From Telmatactis stephensoni (Eukaryota; Cnidaria; Anthozoa; Actiniaria; Isophelliidae), in NCBI GenBank assembly GCA_029948255.1, contig JALIZF010001533.1:248001-312000 (forward strand): a stretch of 64,000 nt of DNA. Reading direction: 5' to 3'. A program made the translations under genes and the position numbers. Positions within the stretch are counted from its first letter, which is position 1; each line of letters opens with the position of its first letter. Positions 22,701-34,564 of the stretch are shown here, piece after piece. The notes under the pieces are model-generated. The model had not been told where the DNA came from. It saw nothing but the letters and a program-made list of their open reading frames with translations, and did not search any database.

Positions 22701-24801
22701 CTTCTCTGTCCCCTAGGTGTTACAACTTCAAAGTGAAGCTATAGAGAGACAAAAACAAGGAGAGAAAGAACTGAAAGAGATGGAAGCAGCTTGGCTAAAA
22801 GAGCAACAAAATATGAGAAAAGAGGAGGAGGAATTTTTGCAACAAGAGAAACTCCGCAAGCAGACGGCAGCGAAAAAGGCCAGACAAGTGTCTATTAAGC
22901 TTAAAGAAGAAAAAGAGGTAATTTACATGAAAGCAAGGATTTCTTCCTCTTAATTACTTAGCGTTTTCATTCGTTAGTGCGTTCGTTCCTTCCTTCCTTC
23001 CTCTCTCTCTCTTCCTTCCTTCCTTCCTTCCTTCTTTCCTTCCTTCAGTTTCCTTCCTTCCTTCCTTCCTTCCTTCCTTCCTTCCTTCCTTCCTTCCTTC
23101 CTTTATGTTTTTTTTTTCATTCATGTGTTACCTAGTAGTCTCCTTCACTCCACGCGACTGACGAGACTAAAAATGGCTGCGAAGTAGTCTGTGCGTTACC
23201 TATTCAGTATATTCCTTTATCGATTCTTTTGTTCATTCTTTTTTATTCATTCATTCATCTTTAATCATTCATTCATTTTTTTCCAGGCCCGAGAAAAACA
23301 AGAAGAATTAGCCATTGACATGAAAATCTTAGAAAAACTACTAGAAGATACTAGAAACGAAGCTAAGGAAGACACGCAACGGAAGAAAGAGCTGCGAGAG
23401 GAAAATCTTCGCTTCATGCAGTACTGTGCCATGAATCGTAAAGCGGAAGAGGAGAGAGAAAAGGCCCTTGAAGCCTATGTCCATGCTGAAGTTGAAAAAC
23501 AATGGGCTAAGAAGACGGAGCAATATAGAATGGAGAGGAATGCACGCAAGAAGCTAATGGAGCAAGTCATGACTACAAGACAAGACCAAATGAAGGAGAG
23601 AAGTAAGTTTGGACGCAAGGGTGGCATAGATTGATAGCGTTCGGCTTTCTAAGTAGTCTTCTAAACAGCCGCGAGTAGATTTCGTATGAGTGTGAAACGG
23701 ACTGCGCCATGCCGTGGCCGTGTCAATGCCGTTTTGTCTATAAAAGCAACAAAGTTCAAAATTCCTGCCGTAATCGTGCCGTAACCTTGCGGAGCCTTTT
23801 CAGTCATACGAAATCTACTCTAAACACGACCGCGTGGCCGCGTGGAAACTACCTTCTAAGCCAGTTGGACTGCTGTCACTTGCAATTTCGCATCCTTGTT
23901 TCGATTTTCCTATAATCTATGTAAGCTCGGTGTAGCTTTAAATACTCGTAGGACGAAGCACTGATGGAGGAGAATTCAATGTCCACTCCAAGGAAGATCA
24001 CTTTCTGGTGCACCCTTTGAATTGTACCTTTAAAGCTGTACCTTCAAATCCTTGCAACTTTAAGCTGTTCTTACAGTAAAACAATACAACACTTTGTGCA
24101 GATCTCTAAAGCGAAAAATCCCTTTTGGGACTTACAGATCTTTTATCAAAATTTGATTTATCTATTTGGGCCTCAAATTAATAAATGTTCCTTGTTTTAG
24201 AACAAAATGCCATTGCTCTTCAAGAAAGTGAGCGAGCAGAAAAGGAAGCTCTTATCAAAGCCTGGGAAGAACACGAACGACTCGAGAGAGAAAACCAAGA
24301 ACGAATCCGCCATCGCAACTTGAGCTACCAGAGGCATCTTGACATGCAGATAGATTATCAAAGTCAAGTCAAACAGAAAGAGAAAGATGAGGAGAGAGAG
24401 GAGTTCCTCGCAGGACAGGTATGAATATGATGATGATGATGATGAATGATGATGATGATGATGATGATGAATGATAGTGATGATGACGCTGCGAACGCTG
24501 AACAAAGTGAGTTTTTCTGCGATCCCAGCGATCGTATCGTAGCCAGCAACTATGGAGACCGAGCTTAGTGGCGGTCATGATGATGATGTGATAGTAATGA
24601 TGGTGATGGTAATAAATGATGATGGTCATCGAGAGCCATTTCTTTACAATATCTGTCTAAATATCCTAATACAGTCCCTTTTTGTATCTTAAGGAGGCTG
24701 AACGAGAATACCAAAGAAGACTAAAAGAAGCCTTAAATCGTCCTTCCTACAAACTACATCCAGCCAGACTCCTTGCTTCCAAGAGAAGCAAATCAAACTA
24801 A
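19797..24801 (+). CDS. CFAP53: Cilia- and flagella-associated protein 53 (CCDC11)
   Basis: Nine exons join to 511 codons plus stop: 19797-19862, 20142-20261, 20660-20769, 21235-21408, 22378-22600, 22717-22917, 23287-23602, 24201-24418, 24694-24801. Human CFAP53 has about 514 residues, so the gene looks complete. Family marks run along its length: GPTPNSVAI near the start, LRELLLSEEQQYIQEM, VQEKLDQRWREECEELR, YADLWEKD, LMEQVMTTR, and SYQRHLDMQIDYQ near the end. The protein is almost all charged helix and coiled coil, as in the family. CFAP53 is a microtubule inner protein of motile cilia, also found at centriolar satellites, and is needed for ciliary beating and left-right patterning in vertebrates. 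Two ATGs stand in tandem at 19797 and 19800; the first is used here. Introns hold a 17-bp minisatellite, a MITE and simple repeats. Orthology is a confident call from remembered family sequence. Confidence -1.
21573..21997. repeat. 17-bp minisatellite, about 25 copies
   Basis: The unit ACACCCAGTTATTATAG is repeated head to tail in the CFAP53 intron between 21409 and 22377. Most copies are identical; a few have TTACAG or ACACCAAG. Flanking text (GGTGGACACTCTCAG before, GGTGTCCATCTTAGAG after) is partly inverted, so the array may lie inside an older mobile element. Confidence -1.
22981..23104. repeat. (CCTT)n microsatellite
   Basis: A pyrimidine tract of CCTT units with short interruptions, in the intron between 22918 and 23286 of CFAP53. 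Confidence -1.
23673..23821. mobile_element. AGAGT-type 150-bp MITE, copy E
   Basis: Starts GAGTAGATTTCGTATGAGTG and ends AGTCATACGAAATCTACTCT. The centre has GTCTATAAAAGCAAC. It lies in a CFAP53 intron, so the family has entered introns of all three left-hand genes. Confidence -1.
24424..24475. repeat. (GAT)n microsatellite
   Basis: GATGATGAT units start directly after the CFAP53 donor site at 24419, with more of the same near 24575-24630. Confidence -1.
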
Positions 24802-24954
24802 TTAATCTTTTTTTGAGGGGAGGGGGGAACTGATTTTTGACTCTAATGTAGAATCAAATATTTGTATTGGACTTGTATATAAGAGTGTTTTTTTAATGAA
24901 ACCATTGAACAAGAATTGTACATTTCTTAAGATGTGTAATTTTGGTTTCAACAC

Positions 24955-24960
24955 AATAAA
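24955..24960 (+). terminator. Poly(A) signal of CFAP53
   Basis: AATAAA lies about 150 bases after the stop codon at 24801 and is the first canonical signal downstream. Confidence -1.
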
Positions 24961-25064
24961 ACTAAATATAGACATACTATTTAATTATTTTTCGTCAGAA
25001 TTTTCCTGTAGCAGACTCTGCTAGCATTGGAGGGTTTGTTTGTTTGTTCATTTGTTTAATCCAG

Positions 25065-27583
25065 CTTTTTCGTATCCTTTGTATTTCACATGTGAAATAC
25101 ATAACGTGAAATTTTTCACGCAAATTAGAACAAAGGCACCCCAGTCAATAGCGGTACCGATCATAGAAATTCTCGTAGATGGAAGGTCATGGAATACAAA
25201 CCAATTTTAGATATGGTAACTAAATTGTTTTTTCCACGAAATTTATTAGAAACGCCATAGCTTTCGCAAAATTGACATGAGTACAATGCAGACAAACTAT
25301 GCATTAGAAGAAGTGAAGAAATATTTCTTCAATATATTTATGTGAAAAAATAGAGGACGATTTGAACTCGGCCCTTCTAAGAATTTATAGCTTAGTTCAA
25401 ACAGACGCTGCACACAAAATTCACACACAATAGTGGAGGTGTAGAATGGTCTCGGCAAAAATCAATAAAGTTTAATTGAAGTATCGGCTTTTTAAAATCA
25501 GCGTCTCGGGTTTTGAATTTTTCGCGGTTCGAAATCTCGGATTTTTGTAATGTGTGGCACGAAATCGTTAAGAATATCGGATTTAAATTGCGTAATACCT
25601 GTGTAGCTATGCATGGATCGGAATACTCGAAATCGAATTTCAAATTGAGAATTTTGACAGTCATATTCAAGAAAATTAGTCAGTTAAATGATGAAAGAAA
25701 GTCTGAATGAACGACGCGATGCAAGGCCGAAAGTTTGAATTAATTATCAAAGAAAGTTGATCAGACTTGTAGGTCATTCATTTTGATTTTCATTGAGCGT
25801 TTATTCAGAATTTCTTTTTGTTGGTCGGGTACTAGAGCTGTCGTCGTTGTAAAGATTTTGGCCCTGCGGCTGGCGGCTCCAATGATCTATCCATCCATTC
25901 AGACTTTCCGGCTTTGATCGTTCAAAGGTTCTTTAATTTATTCATACCGGTTTTCTTTCAAACTTTCTGTCTAGAGCTATTGATGATTCATTTAGTCTTT
26001 CTTTGATCGTTTTTTTTTTTTAACTTTTTTCTATCGTGCACTGACTCATTTTAGACTTTCCGAGCTTTGTCGGTCATTCATTCAGACTTTCTTTATTGTG
26101 TCGGTCATGATTGAGACTTTCTTTGGTCATTTCTTCAAACCTTTCGGTATAAGTTGTTCATTCAGAATTTTTAAATTTCAACTGAATTCTTTTTTGACTT
26201 GCCCTATCGGTAAGTCATGCCGACTTTCTTTTTTCTTTTATTCAAACTTACTTTCACTACTGATATATATAGTAGTCATTTATATATATTTTCTATTCTG
26301 CTCAGACCTACTCAGACAAGCTACTGGCTATATATAGCTGTTTACTGTGAAAAGGTTGTCTCGTAAAAGGACTACTGACCAAGTAAGCGACCACGATCAC
26401 TTTAATTTTTTGTCTAGAAATCTGACATGTTCTAGTCTTTTTACCACGATCCTATTCCGAACGCTAAATAGCATCTAAAGAGCATGCGGTTCAAATTTTT
26501 GCGCTTTTATCAAAATATGTCCACGTACTCCGCTATTGCTCTGTCCCGAGTTGGCCAACATATATTACCTTATAAGCGCAGACTATACATTGCATCCTCA
26601 CATTATTACATCCTACCAACGTGTCACCTATAACTTAAACAAATTTCCTTTGGAGAGACTGTAGCATGTACTGCAACTAATATACTTCATCAGTTTTCTG
26701 TCATGCATAAATTATTGTTCCAGACATTGAACAGTAGTTTTAAAGCTAGGCTCCTACTCCCCTAAAATTAGTCTAAACAAACTGAAACTGATTTAACTGA
26801 AACCTGTATACGGCTGGACATCCTCGCGCAGGAACTGCTGACGTCTTCGAACTCACAAACTAGCTGGTCGCAACTTGCGCAAGGACACATGATTGATTGT
26901 ATGAGGTACAATTCACGGGTTCGGTTTTTCAAAGTACCAGGCCTGACAGTAATATAAAGGCTCGGATTTTACTCGTAATAGTAAATCTTTAGCTATGAAG
27001 AGCTTTCATCTCACAGGTAAAGTTTTGCACTACTTTTACGCGATTTAATATTTACAAGAAGGAAATAAGAATGAAAAAATTCCGATCCTTTCACAAGTAC
27101 TTCAGTCTTAGCCCACCTCTTTCACTCAGATCATGTATAACCCAAATATCAGTCATGGACGCATGGTTTCCAGTCAGACACCATCCTCCTGAAAGGTAGA
27201 ATATTTGGCAGCACATACATTATCGTTGAGTCCTAAACATAGTTAATCAAAGCAAGAACATAATTAATATGAACACCGATTAGTTGCATAATATGAGTGT
27301 AATTTTTTCTCCCTATCATACATACTACATAGGAAGAAGAAATATAATTAAAATGAGCTAAAACCGTGCCTAAAACATAGCAAAGAGCACACAAAAATAT
27401 CAACAACAACAGCAACAAAAAAAATCAAATATAATATGAAGCACAGAAAAAAATTCGACGAGGATTCAAGCCTGGACTTTCTGTAATCGGTATTGTCCGG
27501 GGTTCCTGTGTTCTAATTTGCATATAGAATTTCACTCTATGAAATTCACATGCATATGAAATATAAAGGATACGAAAAAACTC
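25065..27583. mobile_element. 2.5-kb non-autonomous element with about 90-bp inverted ends
   Basis: The left end (TTTTTCGTATCCTTTGTATT, then GCAAATTAGAACAAAGGCAC) returns in reverse complement at 27505-27583 with moderate differences and a few gaps. Between them there is no long ORF. Part of the inside (about 25750-26260) is a degenerate series of units around TCATTCAGACTTTCTTT. Target-site duplications are not clear. Confidence -1.
25750..26260. repeat. Degenerate tandem repeat around TCATTCAGACTTTCTTTG
   Basis: Roughly ten loose copies of GGTCATTCATTCAGACTTTC-like text, spaced 30-60 bases apart, form an old decayed minisatellite inside the 2.5-kb element. Confidence -1.
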
Positions 27584-28210
27584 TATTAGTTTAATTTAAT
27601 TGTTTTTTTAAGACACCACACAAATATTCCTATTCCTCTAACTAAATCAATTTTGAATTAAAAACTTTAAGGTAAAGGAGGCACGTTTAAAAGTATCAAA
27701 CTGAAGTTATTTGCACACTTCACAAATACTGGTGGGAATTTTAATCAGAAACTTACTGTGTTGCAACTGCTTTTACATAAATTCTTTACAAACCACACAA
27801 GTAATTTGCACCTCGAGCTCCTCGTCATTTAATTGGTTTGATAAAACAAAAGAATCTATTGTTGTTATTGCCGTTTTCAAAAGTTTCTTTTGTTTAGATT
27901 CTCGGGTGGTTCACCAATTCGATGAAATCTTCCGCAGAGAAGTCAGTTCAGGTCGACCCAACCACACAGCTAATGTGCATGCGCGATAAAATACATTTTA
28001 AAGCTAAGTAAAATATAAAAAGGCTAGCCTTGTCAAATGTTTAACCAAAGGCGGATTCATTTCAACGAGAAAAATCACGTGCTCTTTTATTTTTGCCGTT
28101 TACAATTACTATGCAAGCTCAGCTTCATGCTGATTGGTTGAAACCTTGCCAGAAATTAACTAGAGGCCGTTGAGAAAAGGTAAACTTCAGCATTCACTGA
28201 ATACGTAATT

Positions 28211-29053
28211 ATGGCCGCAAAAGGAGAAGGGAGGACATCCGCAAAGTCCAATAATTTTGGAAATGTTTCTTTATGGTGCATCTCCCACTTACCCGCTAAA
28301 AGGGAAGCCAGGACACCAAGGACCAGGAATCGTGGAAACCCAAACTCATGCAGCCCCCTAGGGGCCGCAAAAAGGGAAGCCAGGACACCAACGACCAGGA
28401 ATCGCGGTGGAAACCCGAATTCATATGGCCACCTAAGGGTCGCAGAAAGAGAAGCGAAGACATCAACAACGGGGTGTTTTGGAAACCCAAAAAGAGAAGC
28501 AAGGACATCAACGGCCAGGAAATTTGAAAAACCAAAAAATCTACTTTCATGCTGTCGTACAGTCCATATCCTGGTCGCAAAATGGGAAGCACGTAGGACA
28601 TTAAAGACCAGTGCTCTTCGAAATACAAGTTTATGCTGCCGCTGTTTCTGCTGTTTCTGCTGTTTCCCACTGGCCGCTAAAGGGGAAGCGCGCGAGGACA
28701 TCAACGAACAGGAGCTGCGGAAACTCAAGGCTATGCTGGAAAAACGGCTTGAAGAGATCAACGATCCAGTATTGTGGACTGAATTCAAGGACATGCTGCA
28801 ACACCCTGCAGATGACCGTAAAAAGGGAAGCGAAGACATCAACGACCAGACATTTTGGAAACCCGAATTCATGAAACCACCAAGGGGGCGCAAAAAGAAA
28901 AGCAAGGACATCAATGACCAGGAATTGCGGAAACTCAAGGCTATGCTGGAAATTCTTGATGGCCGTAAAACGAAAAGCGAGAACAACAACGACCAAAGAT
29001 CGTGGAAACTTAACTTCAAGTTGCCATTCAACAGAAGAGGATCCCACTACTAA
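28211..29053 (+). CDS. Unrecognised repeat-built protein, 280 codons (copy 1)
   Basis: An uninterrupted ORF from ATG (MAAKGEGRTSAKSNNFGN) to a stop after RRGSHY, paralogous to the ORF at 34565-35896. I do not recognise the family. The DNA is built from a repeat whose one frame reads RKKRSEDINDQ.FWKP. The N-terminal half of the ORF reads this repeat one base out of that frame (AKREARTPTTRN, REAKTSTT). The C-terminal half reads it in the DINDQ frame (KKGSEDINDQTFWKPE, DINDQELRKLKAMLE). The switch falls near 28688, where the GCGAAGAC text is GCGCGCGAGGAC. The protein is rich in Lys, Arg, Ser and Thr, with a Cys-rich stretch at the switch (SLCCRCFCCFCC). No signal peptide or known domain is visible. 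A spliced form or a non-coding origin cannot be excluded. Confidence -1.
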   Translation: MAAKGEGRTSAKSNNFGNVSLWCISHLPAKREARTPRTRNRGNPNSCSPLGAAKREARTPTTRNRGGNPNSYGHLRVAEREAKTSTTGCFGNPKREARTSTARKFEKPKNLLSCCRTVHILVAKWEARRTLKTSALRNTSLCCRCFCCFCCFPLAAKGEAREDINEQELRKLKAMLEKRLEEINDPVLWTEFKDMLQHPADDRKKGSEDINDQTFWKPEFMKPPRGRKKKSKDINDQELRKLKAMLEILDGRKTKSENNNDQRSWKLNFKLPFNRRGSHY

Positions 29054-29418
29054 CATTAATACGAAACAGAACTTTGATCATTATTCGTGTTTGTCTTTTC
29101 AGGTTTATTTCCTCTGCGACATCGTTGGGTTTCGGAGAACCCCGAAAAGACAATAAACACGATCCGCGAACAACTGGCAAGAGGAAAGAAAGTTTTCAGA
29201 AACACTATTATAACTTTGATCATTTGGGGGACTTTTTAAATATCGATCTTCAGAATAATTTAGTACTTTATAATATTGAGAATGTGGCTGCTTGGGAATA
29301 TTGAGAATGGTTGCCATGAATTTCCGGCGTGCAGTTATTTAATTTGTACACAGCTGTTGACCCTCTTCAGTGATAGCTTATCAGTGAGGTTTGCACGAAG
29401 TCAAAGCTATGGCACGCC

Positions 29419-31552
29419 CAGGAGGGAGGAGGTGACTCCAATGGTTTTTATTAGGCGCGCGCTGGTACAGTGATGTCTGCGATGTGACGTCACGGATGGC
29501 GTACATAGCAACCAAAATTGTGTTCTCAAAATGCTCCGAAAAACAGATTCCAAAATGTAGTTGAAAATGTACTTTTTAGAAATTCCTTAAGACATTTACC
29601 TTCACTTTTGCAATATTGCTATTGGTTTACGTTCAATCTGTATCAGTCTTGTCTTTGACACCAATCTGACAAGAAAAACGGCTCAAAACAAAGGAAAGTT
29701 GAAGTGCTTATCTTGTTCAGTAACCGCCATTTTTCGTTCTTCGAGGAGAAGGACGCACGAGGAAAAAAAAAAATTTTCTCGGGGTTTTAGAGCTTTTTGA
29801 ATCCCGAAAAAAGTTCCACGTACTCGTAAGTAATAGGCCTTTTGCCTGAACTGTGCTATTAACTTCCATTTTCTATAGTTTTCCTTAACAATCCCTTTGT
29901 ATCTCCTAACATATCGTATCCGATTTGTATTTTGGTTTTCCTGAACAACTCAGCTCAGTAAATACAAAACATATAGACCTAGAAGCACCAATATGAATTG
30001 CTTTGAACTTCTTTTCACTCTCTATCAGTGGATGATGTCAATTAAAAACATTTTCGATAAATCTCAATCAAAGACATTGGGCTTCCTGTGGTAAATAGCT
30101 TACAAAAATATTCCATTTTGTAAAAGCATTTTAAAAAGATGAAATAAAGGTTGTGGATAAAACTTTTAATAGTTTGTTTGAAGGTTTGTGTATATTAATA
30201 CTTTTAATAATCTCCTGTCAGTCTTGCTATGTTTTTCAGACCCAGTCATTGTATTGACTCTTCAGTTGTTCACAATTCTAATGAATAGAAAGCAAATTGA
30301 AGCCCACCTAATGCTCCAAAACTGCTTTGATCCATACAAGTAAACCATATATTATTGTCCTTCTAACAGACTAGATATTGCAGAACATAACATTTTGATT
30401 GTTTAGTCTTCATAATTATGGTTTTGTATGTTTTCATGTGGAATACAGTAGGCAGTACTGAATATTCCTATTACTTATGCAAGTATTGTCTTGGTTTATT
30501 TTGAGTGCAAAACAACAGTTCTCTAGGTCTTAAATGTTATTAGATGCAAATTGAAGATAGATATAGAAGATCAATTATTTGGCATACAAAATAGAAAGAA
30601 CACAAGGAATACAGCATTTCCAATTTAGATTGAAGATCAGATTTCTGTATAACAACTCTACTTTACATGCAAGTAACTGCACCTTTTTGCTGTCAATTTC
30701 TTTATTGAAAATATTATAGACCTAAACTTGAGCTGTAATTACACAGAGAGAATGAAATATATTTTCAATGAAAAGGGAAGTTAATTTTAAAACTGCCTAA
30801 TTACTGTAATTTTAATTATAATTTTATAGTTAAAACTATCCGATTACACGTGTTAGAATCAGTTTTTCGAAGTTTTTGTACTAAACGTTTGAATATTCGG
30901 CAGTTTTACCACAGAAATATTTATTTTTCAACATTCATAAATTCTAAATGAAAAATACATCGTCTAATAGGTACAAGAGACGTTTTGGCATCACATTTTC
31001 TTTTATTATGCATGTCCTTTACCTTGAAACGTTTTTCTTCAGTTGTTGTCTTTCAAAGCAGAAAAGTCCTTTTCGTTCACATTTTGCAGACAACTCTTGT
31101 TTTCCAACTTTGGAGGGATTGTTAAGCAGTTCTACCGAAGGCATCTTTACGAAACGTGACATACATAATCTTCAATGACTCAGTTATACGAGGAACTTTT
31201 TTGAAGCTACAAATCCATCAAGAGAGTCTACCAGCCTTGAAAATGTTCGTTGAGTTTTTCGTCTTTCAAGCAGTTTTTGAAACGACACAGGTTACGAAAA
31301 AAATCCAAACGTACGATTTCTTTGCTCAATAACGTTGAGGTTCATACAGATGAATGTCCGTGAAAATCTTCAAATTTTTATGAGGTTTTCAGAAATATAC
31401 TTGGAAGTTTTTGGTGTAAAAACTGCGAGCAAACCTGCGAATTGAAATCTCCTTCTTTTGCCGCCATGTTGAAGCTATGCCACGCCACCGTGACGTCACA
31501 TCGCAGACATCACTGTACCACGGTTTTCCTTGGAGACGCTCCCTCCCTCCTG
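29419..31552. mobile_element. hAT-like non-autonomous transposon with 8-bp target duplication
   Basis: The 8-base word GGCACGCC stands on both sides (29411-29418 and 31553-31560). The ends are CAGGAGGGAGG and CCTCCCTCCTG, and the inverted repeat extends about 80 bases, including TGGTACAGTGATGTCTGCG and its inverse near 31513. Eight-base duplications and CAG..CTG ends are hAT features. The 2134-bp inside has no long ORF. Copy 2 of the duplication has the site without the insert (near 36350), so insertion came after the duplication or was lost from copy 2. Confidence -1.
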
Positions 31553-32280
31553 GGCACGCCAACAATAATATCGACTTTTGGTCCCGTGTGTGTCGTGTGT
31601 ACAAGTCGTGAGAAGTGGGCGAATGTCGTGGGCGTGGTACATGCATGTTTTGTGTCGAACATAACAGTTCTAGTGTCTATTTGAAGTTTTTTAAATATTC
31701 CGCAAACAATTGCAAATAGATTTACCAGCCATATCAATAGCTATTATGGGCTATTATGACTAGCATCCATAGGACCGCCTAGTCAAAATAATATATAACA
31801 TTTGTTAATAAGAGCTCGAGTTTAGTGCTTTTTCGATCCTTTTCAGGGGGGTTGAAAAAACGAGGATCATTTTTGTAGTCTAATTTTTTTGTTTGTCTGT
31901 TTTGTTTTTGTTTTGTTGCTATTCTTGTTACTTGTCTTTGGTAGTTATTTAAGCCCTAGTTCGAGTCATTGATCTGCATAAGTAAAAATACTATTATATA
32001 TCTAATAAACAAATTAAAACTGCCTCTGATTAAAATGTGAAAAAGTTTTTTGAACTTTGTTACACTTTTTCCTGTAAATCGTATCGTGCAGACAGATTTT
32101 GAATCAGCTACAACGTCAGATTTTAGGGATATTTGGTCGAGTTCTTTTGGCGTGCAGGTAATGGTATGGACCGAGATGATATATAGGCGCGCGAGGTCCC
32201 TACAAACGCCAGAAAAGAACGAGTCCAAATATCCTCCTATCCGGACCGAACAAGCTCGGTCAATAACTTAACTTATTTAT

Positions 32281-33330
32281 TATATGGCTGACCAGCCGAT
32301 TTCAAAAAAAACGTTCGTTGGTACCGGTAAACTCGCCCGATGTAAAACTGTAAAAATCGCCGGTTTTGACTGGCTCCGTTCAGTTGACTTCCGGTTGCAC
32401 TAGCAAGGAACAGAAATTGTCAAATAAAGATACTATCACTTTGTAAGAAATAAGAAGCCATTCCAATGCAAAAATAGACAAAAATCTAAAGAACAAAAAA
32501 CTTTTGAAAAACCTTTCTTCCTAGCCAAACAAAACAATGCAAGTAGCAAAATTTCCCGCGCTTTCTGTGGACGCGGGCGCACGCGTCTAGTCTGGTCTGA
32601 ATGGCGGGAATTTTGAGCCTCTTCGATGAAAAGCACACTGACTTTTCGCTCTGAACGCACTGAGCTAATTTGAAAAATTGTAGTAGTTTAAAAAAAGGCA
32701 GAAAATTAGTTTTTGCTTCAATTTGCCGCCATTAAGCTCGTAATTGGGCTGGAAGCATTTTTTGGAGCTGCAAAGGTCTGTAAACAGCATTTTTGACACT
32801 TTTGTTGAGTTTGCTTGCTCGATCGTTGCTAAAATGATCATGGTCTTCATTGAATTTTAAAAGGAAGAAATAAGTTAAAGCTGACACCTAGACTCTCTCA
32901 AATGTCTATAATCGCTATGGTACCAAATCTACGTAGCTGTTGAAGACGATGGCCGGAAAACAAGTCATTTTGAAGAGCATGAGTGCAAGGATAGTCATTT
33001 TCTCAAGGCGTATTTTGTATGATAGCTCGGTGAGTTTGATTGTAATTAGTTAAATGTATTATATGCTATATGCTGGATATATGTTGGATTTGAGTTTGAT
33101 TGTGATGTATGTCTTGTTACTTGTTGTAATATAATTATGTTGTGTGCTGGATATCTTATGCTGGATATGCATTCTTACTTCATCAAATTTCTCATCGACT
33201 GTTCGATCAAACATGAGGAAAATTATATTAGTAATATAAGTTTATTATTTGTTGCCTTCACACAGCCAGTTCATTGAGTGTTTGTACTAGAAAAGTGTCA
33301 GTGTCAAGTGTCAGTCTAATATGTAGACTT
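32281..33330. other. Spacer without a supported gene
   Basis: AT-rich DNA inside copy 1 with a short GC-rich patch near 32558-32600 (CCCGCGCTTTCTG, GACGCGGGCGC). An ATG at 32949 followed by about 27 open codons and GTGAGT resembles a first exon, but I find no exon to join to it. Confidence -1.
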
Positions 33331-33447
33331 TGAACTACTTACAGTTCTGCTATTTGTGATTTATACCTAGTTTAAATTTGTTACACAAATCTTATCTTGA
33401 TGATTAAATAAATAATCTCCCAGGGGCGGAGTTAAGGTGGGATAAGG

Positions 33448-33473
33448 GGGGAGGGAGGGGGGGGGGGGGGGGC
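33448..33473. repeat. G-rich homopolymer tract
   Basis: A near-pure run of G follows GGGATAAGGGGGGAGG. The same place in copy 2 (38578-38605) is also G-rich but shorter and mixed with T. Confidence -1.
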
Positions 33474-34564
33474 ACACGGTCTCTTTAGAAAATGTGAATG
33501 CCTTGTTTACATAAAAAAGCCTCGTCTTCTCAAAAATGTACTAGATCAATTTTAAAATGATAACTTACATATTTCTGGAAATTTTTATATCGGTCTAGAA
33601 TCCTAATACGAATTGACATTCCTGGAAACATAAAAGATTCAATCTTTTTGTCGAGTGATATTGTTTGATTGTGATTGGGATTCCTGTGGTCACGACACAG
33701 CCAGCTCGGGAAATCAGTTTGGTCCGCGTGGTTATGTTGGCGCCAAATCAGTTTAATGGCTTCAATCAGACCAGTTTTCTTATCATGCTTTCTGCTATGA
33801 AGAAAAAAATGGCTTTTCGACAACATACCATATCAAACTATTTTTTGGTATCGTCGTTTTCAACAAGGTTAGCTAGCCTGAGGGGCCAGTCACGCAGGCT
33901 ATCGACAAAGTAAGAACGCCATACATACATGTACTTTCTGTTCGAATTGTGTTTTGATTCATGATTGAGATCAAAAAGAGTTATCATACGTCTGACCAGC
34001 GACTTCATTCAATTTAAGATAAACTGACTGAATTGTGGCTGTCTAGAGTTTTATCCCTTTCATAAAGTGAAAAAAATGTGGTTGGGCCTTCATATTCGTC
34101 GACTGACTAATTTAGCAAACGCGCACACGACTCGTACGACGCGACGCTAAGAGGACGAGAGGACGCCGCATGCGATGACGTGAATATATTTGAAATGATG
34201 GACGCAAAAGCAAGTGATATTGAGTTCTACGTGCATGGCGACGTCGACATCACTGTAGTCGGGATAACTCGAATAGAAGGATGGATCTTTCCATATAGTG
34301 CTAAAATTGATTCTAAAATTGTAATCGAAGTTCCTTTAACAACCATTTTTCTAAATAGCCTATTTGCGTGATTTAAAACAAATGATAAAACCCTACCCTA
34401 CCCTGGTCAGGCCAGTAATTGTGTGAAAATTCTTTCCCGCTCGGGGTAAGGTTACACTAATAAGTTGTGCAAGCTCAGCTTGACGCTGATTGGTTGGATG
34501 CCTTGCCAGGAATCAACTAGAGGTTGAAAAAAGGTAAACTTCAGCATTCACTGAATACGTAATT

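Larger units (their letters stand above)
28112..34463. repeat. Segmental tandem duplication, copy 1
   Basis: From TGCAAGCTCAGCTTCATGC at 28112 this copy can be followed block by block in copy 2 from about 34468: the CCAAT-containing upstream segment, the repeat ORF, the 3' flank ending near 29420, a T-rich segment (31830-32150 against 36770-37070), and the segment 33340-34150 (against 38480-39245 plus 41393-41450). The period is about 6356 bp. Copy 1 holds a 2134-bp hAT-like insertion that copy 2 lacks. Segments at 32300-33250 do not align clearly by eye with copy 2. Confidence -1.

Noticed and set aside
23709..23915. Short ORF across a MITE in a CFAP53 intron
   Set aside because: It lies wholly in transposon and intron sequence.
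32949..33030. Possible first exon (ATG, about 27 open codons, GTGAGT)
   Set aside because: No downstream exon in frame could be found, and copy 2 does not clearly preserve it.
34180..34371. 63-codon ORF between the duplication copies
   Set aside because: Short, no domain, and no matching frame at the corresponding end of copy 2.
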